Shown: piece after piece, positions 1 through 6,993 of the stretch
How positions within the stretch are numbered: position 1 is the stretch's first letter
Layout of the letters: every line of letters begins with the position of its first letter
Assembly (NCBI GenBank): GCA_017964755.1
Contig: JAGCRI010000087.1
Span: forward strand, 1 to 11,067
Source of the DNA: Bacteroidales bacterium
GTDB lineage: Bacteria; Bacteroidota; Bacteroidia; Bacteroidales; WCHB1-69
Direction of reading: 5' to 3'
DNA length: 11,067 nucleotides
The notes under the pieces: generated by a model
Told to the model about the DNA's origin: nothing
Seen by the model: only the letters and a program-made list of their open reading frames with translations
The model's database searches: none
Translations under genes and position numbers: made by a program

Positions 1-1
1 A

Positions 2-3000
2 GAACAGAAAGACAGTGCAGATTTGCACAAGTCGTTGAAAGACACCGCAATAGCAATTCGGGCAGACGTTCACAAGTCAGACAGCACACTTCAGGCTAAG
101 ATAGACACAGTAGAGAAACACTTGACAGACAGCACGTCGGCACTTCGCACACTGATACACAACGACAGTCTCGCCCTCGCAACCCACTTGAACGACACCC
201 TTGGCTACTACACAACAACGGCTGAGCTGAACGACACCCTCGGCCACTATCTGACAGGCGACAGCATTAAGCGTTTGGTACATGACACAGCTAATGTGCT
301 TCGTAAGGAATTTAAGACAGAAGTTAAGCATTTCCTGAAGTCTGACAGTATCCAACATCTTGTAAAAGATTCACTTGTTAACTATGCAAAACTGACAGAC
401 ATTCCGGCAGTAAGCGACAGTACAATAACAATTCAGAAGAACAGCAGCACTATCGGTAGCTTCACATTAAACGCTACATCAAACAAAACTATTGATATTG
501 CCGTTCCTACTACGGTTGCCGAATTGACAGACGCCAGCGACTATGCTTTGGTTGCGGGCAACAACAACCTGAGTGGTGATAACACATTAAGCGGTAACAA
601 TACGTTTACAGGAAACAACGACTTTACAGGAAGCACCACAACGGTTGCTAACGGATTCTCATTCTCTTCCACATGCACACAGCAGGCTGTTAACGCATGC
701 GATTTGCGCGCAGTGTTTGACAGTATCCAGAGACAATTCTTAGCGATGAAATCTATAATTGACTCGTTAAGCAATGTTATTTCAAGTTCTCAAATGCCGC
801 CTACAATATTCAATGTTACGGCAACGCCTCACACCACGACTATAGATGTAAATGCTTCCATTTCCATTGGAGGCAGTCCGATTACAAACCGCACATTCTA
901 TTACAGTACAACTAACGACATAGCAACTGCAACAACTACTACAAGCACTACAAACAATACAACACTTACAGGACTTACAGCAAATACTACATATTATATA
1001 TGGGTATCTGCGACAAATGCCATTGGTTCAGACACTTCAGCTTCTGTTTCGGCAACTACGAAGCCGAACCCTGTAACAATTTCGGGTACCACGTCTAATT
1101 CTACTCCGAATGGACGTGGCATTATTTACGCTGTTTTAGCTGACTTCCAAGGTGCAGCTTCAGCTACGCTTACCGCGAAATATGTCAAAGTCGGTCAGAC
1201 AGACACTGTCACAGTTTCAGAAATAGTTACATCAGGGTCTATAGTTGACACATTAACAGTTGATACAAACACAACCTATTATGTGGTTGTCAGCATTGAC
1301 AATGGGGCGGAAGCAGCACCTGTCACATGGTCATTTACGCAGAAAACCAACGGCACGCCGACTTTGACAAGCATAACGCCAGGAGCAGTAACATATACCG
1401 AGATTGGTGTAAGTTCTAAAGTTACTGATAATGGTGGGAATTCTGTTACAGCTCGCGGTTTCTGTTATATAGTATTTCCTAACACATATCCTACAATTGC
1501 AAATGACACTACAATAAACGGGTCAGATTTAGGAACTTTCACCGCTAATATTACAGACCTCACTCCAGGAACGGCATACATAATCCGTGCATACGCCACC
1601 AACAATGTAGGTACGAGCTACAGCAACGCAATAACCATTACAACAACAGCAGGTACCAAGCCTGCCGTATCGCTGAGCCTTTCACCGTCAACCTACGCAT
1701 TGTCATCTTCGGCTATACGTTGTTTAGGACACATAACAAGTCCTGGTTCTGAAGCTACAACAGCACGTGGCTTCTGCTACAGCACTACAAATTCGACACC
1801 GACACTTTCAGATAGTGTTGTTGTTGCAGATGGTACGGATCCTGGTCCATATTACGACACGATCAAAGGCCTCAAGCCGAATACCACTTATTATATACGT
1901 GCATACGCCACCAACATCGTTGGCACAAGTTATAGTACCGCGGTCGCAGTTATCACTACTCCGTCATTCAAATGCGGTGAGGATTCATGCGCGGTTTATG
2001 ACTATGAAGGGCACCGCTATACTACCATACAAATTGGTACACAGTGTTGGACAAGGGAGAATCTCCGTTCGACAAAATATGCTGACGGTACTGATATTGC
2101 TGCAGCCTCCGATGGCTCGACAGTAACTCCGTACTATTATCATGTTGACAATAATGCGTCTAACGATGCTAACTTCGGATTGCTCTACAATTGGGCGGCA
2201 GTTATGAACGGCGCCTCAGCTACTTCTGCATCACCAAGCGGTGTTCAAGGTATTTGTCCTAAGGGCTGGCACGTTCCAAGCGATGCCGAGTGGTCTTCAA
2301 TAATAACCTATGCATCTACACGAAGTATTTATCAGTGTGGCGGTACTGACACCTATATTGCCATAGCCATGGCTTCAACAACAACTTGGAAATCTTCTGC
2401 ATACGAATGTGGTCCAGGATATGACCTGAGCCAAAATAACACTATGGGATTCAGCGCATTGCCTGCAGGTAAATGGGTATCTATGAGCGGATATCTTGGA
2501 TATACAGAAAGAGCAAATTTCTGGCATACTGCTTTGGGTGAACCGATTTTTACTATTAGCTATGAATATGGAATGCCAGAGTTCGAATATCCAGATGATG
2601 CTGAGGACGCTTATTCCGTACGTTGTGTCTATGACTCCACAGTAACCCTCTCCACTCCGACAGTAACGACAGAGGCGCCATCATCAATTGATACCTCAAG
2701 CATGACACTGAATGGTACGTTGGTTTCAAAAGGCGGTGCTACGGTTACAGCGCGTGGCTTCTGCTGGAGTACCAGCAATTCCACCCCGACCATAGCCGAC
2801 AGTTATCAAGCTGAGGGAGGCACATCTACAGGTGCATATTTCTTAACCATAACCGGCCTCACCAGCGGCAGAAAATATTACGTGCGTGCTTACGTAACCA
2901 GTAGTGAGGGTACAACTTACGGCACTGTAACAACCATCACAACACCATTCCTTTGCGGAATAAACCGCGTTACTGACTATGCCGGAAATAGCTATACCAC

Positions 3001-4909
3001 TGTACAAATGGGTACACAGTGCTGGATGAAGCAAAACCTTCGCACACCATTTTATGCAGATGGTACGGCAATACCTGTATTAACTACTACTGGAACATCC
3101 ATAACAAAACCTTATTATTATCATGTTGCCAGTGATGCTTCAAACGATGCCACCCGCGGATTGTTATACAATTGGAAAGCTGTGATGAACGGAAGTGCTT
3201 CATCTAATGCCTCACCAAGCGGTGTACAGGGTGTTTGCCCTGATGGCTGGCATGTGCCGAGCTATGCTGAGATGACTACGATGATGAATTACGTTAACAG
3301 CATAGAGGCTTATAGATGCGGTGGCACAGACCAATATATTGCACAGGCACTTTCAGGAAGTTTATATTGGGCATCTACTAATACTCTTACCGAATGTATG
3401 CCGGCAAAATATCCAGCATCCCATAACAATGCAACCGGATTCAGTGCAGTACCTGCCGGCAGAAACGGTATTTCTTCCAGAATAGGTAAAGATGCGGCAT
3501 TATGGTCATGCACACATTGTGTAGGGGATAGTGCTTATGTGTTTAGAATTGACTATGCTCAGGAAAAAGTGAACTGGCAATATGATTCTATTTGGGATCA
3601 TGAACATAAAAGAGATGGATGGTCGGTACGTTGTATTTTGAACGAAGCTGTTACGGTCAGTGCCCCGACTGTTACCACAGCTGCTATTAGCGGTGTGGGT
3701 CCTACTATTGCGACAGCCGGCGGTACTGTAACATCAATTGGCGGTAGTGGTGTAACTGAGCGTGGCGTTTGCTATAGCACTACAAATAGCACACCGACAA
3801 TATCGGATACTAAGGTTGTATCTACAGTAACCTATCCATACTCCACCACATTCACAAACTCACTCACAGGGCTTACTTCCGAGCAAACATATTACCTGCG
3901 TGCTTACGCAACAAACAGTGCGGGTACGGCTTACGGCAATGTTGTCGTCTTTACGACATCAGCTATTATACTTCCAAAAATGAGTATAACAGTTAATACG
4001 GCTCAAAGTCCTGACTGGGGTAAGGTTACTATAGACAGTACGGATGCAACTTCAGCAGAGTGGAGAAACTCCAATAATGTTGTTATTGGAAGCTGGATTA
4101 GCGGAAAAACTTCAACCCTCCCTGTTGGAACATATACTGTAACCTATACAAATGCAAACGGTACCTCCACAAAGACCTTTGTCGTTGGCAGTACCCCGAC
4201 TTGTGTTGTCTCCAGCTTTGGCGCGAATGAAACTGGCACAACAATATCAGGGGTTAAATATTTGACCTCTTTGTCAGATGAAGATGGTAATACATACCAA
4301 ATATTGCAAATTGGCACACAGTGCTGGATGCGCGAGAATTTGAGAACTACAGAATTTAGCAGTGGTAACAGCATTTCGGACGGGACTTATTCATCAACTT
4401 CTTCATCAACGCCATATTACTATTATCCCAACTATGCCGTAGACTATTATGACAATAAGGATACGTATGGGCTTCTTTACAACTATGCAGCTGTGGCAAC
4501 TGGAGAACTCTGCCCTACTGGATGGCATGTTCCGAGCATCTCAGAATGGCAAGAATTACGTGATTATGTTGCATCTGTTGACGAATATAAGTGTAATGCT
4601 GACGGTATGAAGATAGCCAAGGCACTTGCTGCAACATCCGGTTGGGATACTAATTCAGGTGGATGTACTGTTGGCGATGACTTGAGTGCAAACAACGCCA
4701 CGGGCTTTAGTGCTATGCCTGCAGGCTATTACTCGGCGGCGGGTTACTTCCGATTTGGCAAAAATGCATGCTATTTGAGTTCTACCGCTTGGAGTATGAG
4801 CGTAGTAGACTTCGCTGAAATTTCTTATAATAGTTCTTCTTTGGATGTTAGCGGTTCCCATGTGGCCGATTATGGGAATGCAGTCCGTTGCGTCCGAGAT
4901 GAAGAATAG
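2..4909 (+). CDS. Giant modular surface protein with Fn3-like repeats and three FISUMP domains (5'-truncated)
   Basis: The frame is open to the left edge (it reads EQKDSAD before the first possible TTG at 23), so the true start and any signal peptide lie outside the window; at least 1,635 codons are present. Order seen: an Asp/Ser/Thr-rich, probably coiled-coil stalk (to about 400); a tail-fibre-like segment (about 398-640); a short helix with two cysteines (about 670-785); six Fn3-like modules, four carrying an RG(F/V)C(Y/W) signature and ending in a YYxRAYxTN-like strand; three FISUMP domains (1973-2635, 2954-3643, 4274-4906); and a SprB/Ig-like linker (about 3965-4273) before the last one. 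FISUMP domains are typical of secreted or surface proteins of Fibrobacter and Bacteroidota; their ligand is unknown. The protein ends right after the third domain, with no recognisable T9SS C-terminal domain, LPXTG or membrane anchor. Adhesion or carbohydrate contact is an inference from architecture. Domain calls are confident; function is not. Confidence 0.93.
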   Translation, partial: EQKDSADLHKSLKDTAIAIRADVHKSDSTLQAKIDTVEKHLTDSTSALRTLIHNDSLALATHLNDTLGYYTTTAELNDTLGHYLTGDSIKRLVHDTANVLRKEFKTEVKHFLKSDSIQHLVKDSLVNYAKLTDIPAVSDSTITIQKNSSTIGSFTLNATSNKTIDIAVPTTVAELTDASDYALVAGNNNLSGDNTLSGNNTFTGNNDFTGSTTTVANGFSFSSTCTQQAVNACDLRAVFDSIQRQFLAMKSIIDSLSNVISSSQMPPTIFNVTATPHTTTIDVNASISIGGSPITNRTFYYSTTNDIATATTTTSTTNNTTLTGLTANTTYYIWVSATNAIGSDTSASVSATTKPNPVTISGTTSNSTPNGRGIIYAVLADFQGAASATLTAKYVKVGQTDTVTVSEIVTSGSIVDTLTVDTNTTYYVVVSIDNGAEAAPVTWSFTQKTNGTPTLTSITPGAVTYTEIGVSSKVTDNGGNSVTARGFCYIVFPNTYPTIANDTTINGSDLGTFTANITDLTPGTAYIIRAYATNNVGTSYSNAITITTTAGTKPAVSLSLSPSTYALSSSAIRCLGHITSPGSEATTARGFCYSTTNSTPTLSDSVVVADGTDPGPYYDTIKGLKPNTTYYIRAYATNIVGTSYSTAVAVITTPSFKCGEDSCAVYDYEGHRYTTIQIGTQCWTRENLRSTKYADGTDIAAASDGSTVTPYYYHVDNNASNDANFGLLYNWAAVMNGASATSASPSGVQGICPKGWHVPSDAEWSSIITYASTRSIYQCGGTDTYIAIAMASTTTWKSSAYECGPGYDLSQNNTMGFSALPAGKWVSMSGYLGYTERANFWHTALGEPIFTISYEYGMPEFEYPDDAEDAYSVRCVYDSTVTLSTPTVTTEAPSSIDTSSMTLNGTLVSKGGATVTARGFCWSTSNSTPTIADSYQAEGGTSTGAYFLTITGLTSGRKYYVRAYVTSSEGTTYGTVTTITTPFLCGINRVTDYAGNSYTTVQMGTQCWMKQNLRTPFYADGTAIPVLTTTGTSITKPYYYHVASDASNDATRGLLYNWKAVMNGSASSNASPSGVQGVCPDGWHVPSYAEMTTMMNYVNSIEAYRCGGTDQYIAQALSGSLYWASTNTLTECMPAKYPASHNNATGFSAVPAGRNGISSRIGKDAALWSCTHCVGDSAYVFRIDYAQEKVNWQYDSIWDHEHKRDGWSVRCILNEAVTVSAPTVTTAAISGVGPTIATAGGTVTSIGGSGVTERGVCYSTTNSTPTISDTKVVSTVTYPYSTTFTNSLTGLTSEQTYYLRAYATNSAGTAYGNVVVFTTSAIILPKMSITVNTAQSPDWGKVTIDSTDATSAEWRNSNNVVIGSWISGKTSTLPVGTYTVTYTNANGTSTKTFVVGSTPTCVVSSFGANETGTTISGVKYLTSLSDEDGNTYQILQIGTQCWMRENLRTTEFSSGNSISDGTYSSTSSSTPYYYYPNYAVDYYDNKDTYGLLYNYAAVATGELCPTGWHVPSISEWQELRDYVASVDEYKCNADGMKIAKALAATSGWDTNSGGCTVGDDLSANNATGFSAMPAGYYSAAGYFRFGKNACYLSSTAWSMSVVDFAEISYNSSSLDVSGSHVADYGNAVRCVRDEE
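188..265 (+). repeat. Tandem 13-residue stalk repeat (LNDTLGxY)
   Basis: Two 39-bp units start at 188 and 227. They encode LNDTLGYY and LNDTLGHY, joined by TTTAE. Similar short DL/LN..L..Y repeats are common in phage tail-fibre stalks. Here they sit inside the N-terminal stalk of the surface protein. Confidence 0.7.
557..628 (+). repeat. Four tandem hexapeptide repeats (GNNTFT type)
   Basis: Four successive 18-bp units encode GNNNLS, GDNTLS, GNNTFT and GNNDFT. The regular Gly-Asn-Asn spacing with alternating hydrophobic positions suggests a beta-structured, possibly trimeric fibre segment, as in phage tail fibres and adhesin stalks. The fold is inferred; the periodicity is seen directly. Confidence 0.8.
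797..1970 (+). repeat. Four tandem Fn3-like modules (N-terminal group)
   Basis: Approximate modules lie at 797-1072, 1067-1350, 1349-1654 and 1655-1970. The last two carry ARGFCY and end with (I)IRAYATN followed by GTSYS, the usual Bacteroidota Fn3-like signature. The first two are more divergent but keep the TTYY(I/V)xV strand. Two more such modules lie between the FISUMP domains (about 2636-2950 and 3644-3964). Boundaries are approximate. Confidence 0.75.
1973..2635 (+). other. FISUMP domain 1
   Basis: Begins with KCGEDSC and runs through IGTQCW, LLYNWAAVM, CPKGWHVPSDAEW and GFSALPAG to SVRCVYD. These are the hallmark motifs of the Fibrobacter succinogenes major paralogous domain. It has an added cysteine pair (YQCGGTD and YECGPG) that recurs at equivalent places in the other two copies. 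Confidence 0.9.
2954..3643 (+). other. FISUMP domain 2
   Basis: Contains MGTQCWMKQNLR, YNWKAVMNG, CPDGWHVPSYAE, GFSAVPAG and WSVRCILN. It is the closest paralogue of domain 1, including the SPSGVQG loop and the YRCGGTD/TEC cysteine pair. An Fn3-like module precedes each of the two, suggesting that an Fn3-FISUMP pair was duplicated as a unit. Confidence 0.9.
4274..4906 (+). other. FISUMP domain 3 (C-terminal)
   Basis: Contains IGTQCWMRENLRT, YGLLYNYAAVATG, CPTGWHVPSISEW, GFSAMPAG and AVRCVRDEE. It is shorter than the first two copies and lacks their SPSGVQG loop. It keeps the extra cysteine pair (YKCNADG and GGCTVGDD). The protein stops two residues after RCVRD. Confidence 0.9.
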
Positions 4910-4929
4910 CTTGCCAATATTAAAAATTC

Positions 4930-4961
4930 AAAAAAGCCGCGGAATCCCGCGGCTTTTTTTT
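4930..4961 (+). terminator. Rho-independent terminator of the FISUMP gene
   Basis: A perfect 7-bp GC stem, GCCGCGG / CCGCGGC (4936-4942 and 4947-4953), with an AATC loop is preceded by an A run and followed by eight T. It begins about 20 bp after the stop codon. The A and T runs extend the stem, so it could also work in reverse. Confidence 0.92.
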
Positions 4962-4987
4962 CTATGGATTTATTCTCATTTTTGTTG

Positions 4988-4995
4988 TATTTTTG
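4988..4995 (+). promoter_or_regulatory. Putative Bacteroidota -7 box upstream of pgm
   Basis: TATTTTTG fits the TAnnTTTG consensus of the primary sigma factor in Bacteroidota. It lies 41 bp upstream of the pgm ATG and just after the terminator of the preceding gene. No clear TTTG -33 element is visible at the expected distance, so the assignment is tentative. Confidence 0.45.
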
Positions 4996-5036
4996 TGCGT
5001 TATGATACATAATTTAAAATAACCAAACAAAATATT

Positions 5037-6770
5037 ATGACAGACAATAAAATACTTGAAAAAGCGAAAATATGGTTAGATGGCAATTATGATGAAGAGA
5101 CTAAAGCCGCAATCCGCAAAATGATGGCTGAAGACGAAAAGGAACTCACGGAATCTTTCTATCGCGATTTGGAGTTTGGCACCGGCGGGCTCCGCGGAAT
5201 CATGGGGGTGGGTTCCAACCGCATGAACAAATATACCGTTGGCGCTGCAACGCAAGGTCTGGCAAATTACCTGAAGAAGTGCTTCGGAGAAAAATCCCTC
5301 AAGGTCGCCATTGCCCACGATTCGCGCCTCAACAGCCGCCATTTCGCCGAGATCACCGCGGCCGTCCTTTCAGCAAACGGCATACACTGCTACCTTTTCG
5401 AGAACTTGCGCCCCACGCCGGAACTCTCTTTCGCTGTCCGCTTCCTGAATTGCAACGCCGGCATTGTCGTCACCGCTTCTCACAACCCGAAAGAGTATAA
5501 CGGCTACAAGGTCTATTGGGAAGATGGCGGGCAACTTGTGCCGCCGCACGACAAAAATATAATAGCGGAAGTGAACAGGATTTCTTCTGTTGATGAGATA
5601 AAATGGGAGAAAATTGACGAAAATATTGAAATAATAGGCGAAAATGTTGACAAAATATATTTGGAGAAGATTCTGTCGCTTTCACTGCACCCCGAAGCGG
5701 TGAAAAGGCACAAGGATATGCCGATAGTCTATACGCCGCTGCACGGAACCGGAATCACTCTTGTGCCGCGTGCCCTGAAACAACTTGGTTTCGAGAATGT
5801 TATCGTCTGCGCCGAACAAGCAGAGCCGGACGGCAATTTCCCGACTGTGGCTTCGCCGAACCCTGAGGAGAAATCTGCAATGGAGCTCGCCCTGAAACTC
5901 GCCGACAAGGTTAATGCCGGCTTGGTGCTTGCCACCGACCCAGACGCTGACAGAATGGGCATCGCTGTCCGCGGCACTGACGGCAAACTCCAACTTTTCA
6001 CAGGCAATATGACCGCTTCGCTGCTCGTCTATTATATTCTTTCCGAATGGTCTGAAAAAGAGTCACTTACAGATAAATTTATAGTAAAGACCATTGTTAC
6101 GACTGAGATGATTTCCGACATTGCGAAAGATTACGGGGTGCTTTGCGAAGATGTGCTTACAGGGTTCAAGTACATTGCTGAACAGATTAGGAAATATGAA
6201 GGCAAAAAAGAGTTTTTGGTCGGTGGTGAAGAGAGTTACGGCACGCTTGTGGGTGATTTTGTGCGCGACAAGGATGCCGTTTCGGCCTGCTGCATGATAG
6301 CCGAACTCGCTGCCGTGCTCGCCGATTCGGGCAAGAGCCTTTATGAACTTCTTTTGGAACTTTACAAAAAATACGGTGTTTACAAAACTGAATTGGTCTC
6401 TGTGACGAAAAAAGGACAGGACGGTGCAAAGGAGATTGCCGACATGATGGTAAGATTCCGCGAAAATCCTCCGAAAGAACTTGGCGGCAGCAAAGTGGTG
6501 AAAATCAAGGATATACAGAAACAGATAATAACAGATTGCCAAACAGGTGCCACCGAAGCACTGCCGCTGCCAAAGTCCAATGTTTTGCAGTTCTTCACTG
6601 CCGATGGAGATAAAATCACAGTCAGACCGTCCGGAACGGAGCCAAAAATCAAATTCTATTTTGAGGTAAAAGCACCGTTAAAAAACATTGGTTCCTACCA
6701 AGAAACTCTCAATACATTGACAGACAAGGTAAAAAGAATATCATCCTATCTCCTAACTTCTAATTTCTAA
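5037..6770 (+). CDS. pgm: Phosphoglucomutase/phosphomannomutase family phospho-sugar mutase
   Basis: 577 residues, about the usual length for the long bacterial phospho-sugar mutases. Cytoplasmic enzyme interconverting hexose 1- and 6-phosphates (glucose, possibly mannose), linking glycolysis to nucleotide-sugar and polysaccharide synthesis. All four active-site elements are visible: the phosphoserine loop TASHNP with Ser148; the Mg2+ loop DPDADR (Asp301, 303, 305); the sugar-specificity loop GGEESYG (396-402); and the C-terminal phosphate clamp RPSGTEPKIKF (530-540). N-terminal FGTGGLRGIMG is also typical. The ATG follows an A-rich leader without a Shine-Dalgarno sequence, as is usual in this phylum. 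The gene stands alone between a terminator and convergent genes. Oddity: the last eight residues (570-577) and the stop are encoded by the heptamer repeat, so the native C-terminus has probably been replaced. Whether it prefers glucose or mannose cannot be told from sequence alone. Confidence 0.96.
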   Translation: MTDNKILEKAKIWLDGNYDEETKAAIRKMMAEDEKELTESFYRDLEFGTGGLRGIMGVGSNRMNKYTVGAATQGLANYLKKCFGEKSLKVAIAHDSRLNSRHFAEITAAVLSANGIHCYLFENLRPTPELSFAVRFLNCNAGIVVTASHNPKEYNGYKVYWEDGGQLVPPHDKNIIAEVNRISSVDEIKWEKIDENIEIIGENVDKIYLEKILSLSLHPEAVKRHKDMPIVYTPLHGTGITLVPRALKQLGFENVIVCAEQAEPDGNFPTVASPNPEEKSAMELALKLADKVNAGLVLATDPDADRMGIAVRGTDGKLQLFTGNMTASLLVYYILSEWSEKESLTDKFIVKTIVTTEMISDIAKDYGVLCEDVLTGFKYIAEQIRKYEGKKEFLVGGEESYGTLVGDFVRDKDAVSACCMIAELAAVLADSGKSLYELLLELYKKYGVYKTELVSVTKKGQDGAKEIADMMVRFRENPPKELGGSKVVKIKDIQKQIITDCQTGATEALPLPKSNVLQFFTADGDKITVRPSGTEPKIKFYFEVKAPLKNIGSYQETLNTLTDKVKRISSYLLTSNF

Positions 6771-6779
6771 TTCCTATTT
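6745..6779 (+). repeat. Heptamer repeat block A, over the 3' end of pgm
   Basis: Five 7-bp units: CCTATCT, CCTAACT, TCTAATT, TCTAATT, CCTATTT. Three consecutive TAA triplets at 6754, 6761 and 6768 fall in three different frames, and the third is the pgm stop codon. The units match those of block B (6903-6993). Confidence 0.85.
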
Positions 6780-6822
6780 AAACGCACGTTTATTCCAAAA
6801 CGAACAAAATCCGCAACAAATA

Positions 6823-6846
6823 AGAGCCGCATCATGATGCGGCTCT
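6823..6846. repeat. 24-bp perfect palindrome, copy 1
   Basis: The sequence reads the same on both strands: the arm AGAGCCGCATCA followed by its complement. It can form a very stable hairpin. It is followed by TAC-like bases shared with copy 2 (ACAA here, ACTA there) and preceded by an A-rich run. There is no good T tract on either side, so it is a poor terminator alone. Copy 2 lies 56 bp downstream in the same orientation. Confidence 0.85.
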
Positions 6847-6872
6847 ACAATACCGTTCGTCTTAAAATAAAC

Positions 6873-6902
6873 AAAAAAAGAGCCGCACCATGATGCGGCT
6901 CT
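6873..6902 (-). terminator. Palindrome copy 2 acting as terminator of the leftward operon
   Basis: The 9-bp stem AGAGCCGCA / TGCGGCTCT (6879-6887 and 6894-6902) has a 6-nt loop. Read leftward, a run of seven T (complement of 6873-6879) follows the stem, giving a standard intrinsic terminator for the genes ending at 6988. It differs from palindrome copy 1 at one base of 24 (6888). Read rightward there is no T tract, so it would not end pgm transcripts efficiently by this mechanism. Confidence 0.75.
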
Positions 6903-6993
6903 ACTATCTCCTAACTCCTATCTACTAACTCCTAACTCCTAACTCCTAACTCCTATCTCCTATCTCCTATCTCCTGTCTCCTAATTTCTACCT
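6903..6993. repeat. Heptamer repeat block B (CTCCTAA/CTCCTAT), 13 units
   Basis: Thirteen 7-bp units run without a gap from 6903 to 6993, mostly CCTAACT or CCTATCT with some variants (ACTATCT, ACTAACT, CCTGTCT, CCTAATT, TCTACCT). The pentamer CTCCT (AGGAG on the other strand) occurs ten times. The last unit encodes the final Arg and the TAG stop of the leftward gene. Together with block A and the two palindromes it fills the convergent intergenic space from 6771 to 6987, which holds no other gene. Confidence 0.93.

Noticed and set aside
23..25. TTG at 23 as the start of the giant protein
   Set aside because: The frame is open upstream to base 2 and its residues continue the same stalk composition; the true start is outside the window.
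6063..6542. 159-residue antisense frame opposite pgm
   Set aside because: It lies wholly opposite a highly conserved enzyme, has no recognisable motif, and is Phe/His-rich as expected of a shadow frame.
6800..6860. 6-bp inverted repeat ACGAAC / GTTCGT flanking palindrome copy 1, as ends of a mobile element
   Set aside because: Too short to be distinguished from chance, no target-site duplication, and copy 2 lacks the same flanks.
6903..6993. CRISPR array
   Set aside because: Units are 7 bp and contiguous, with no spacers and no cas genes nearby; it is a simple tandem repeat.
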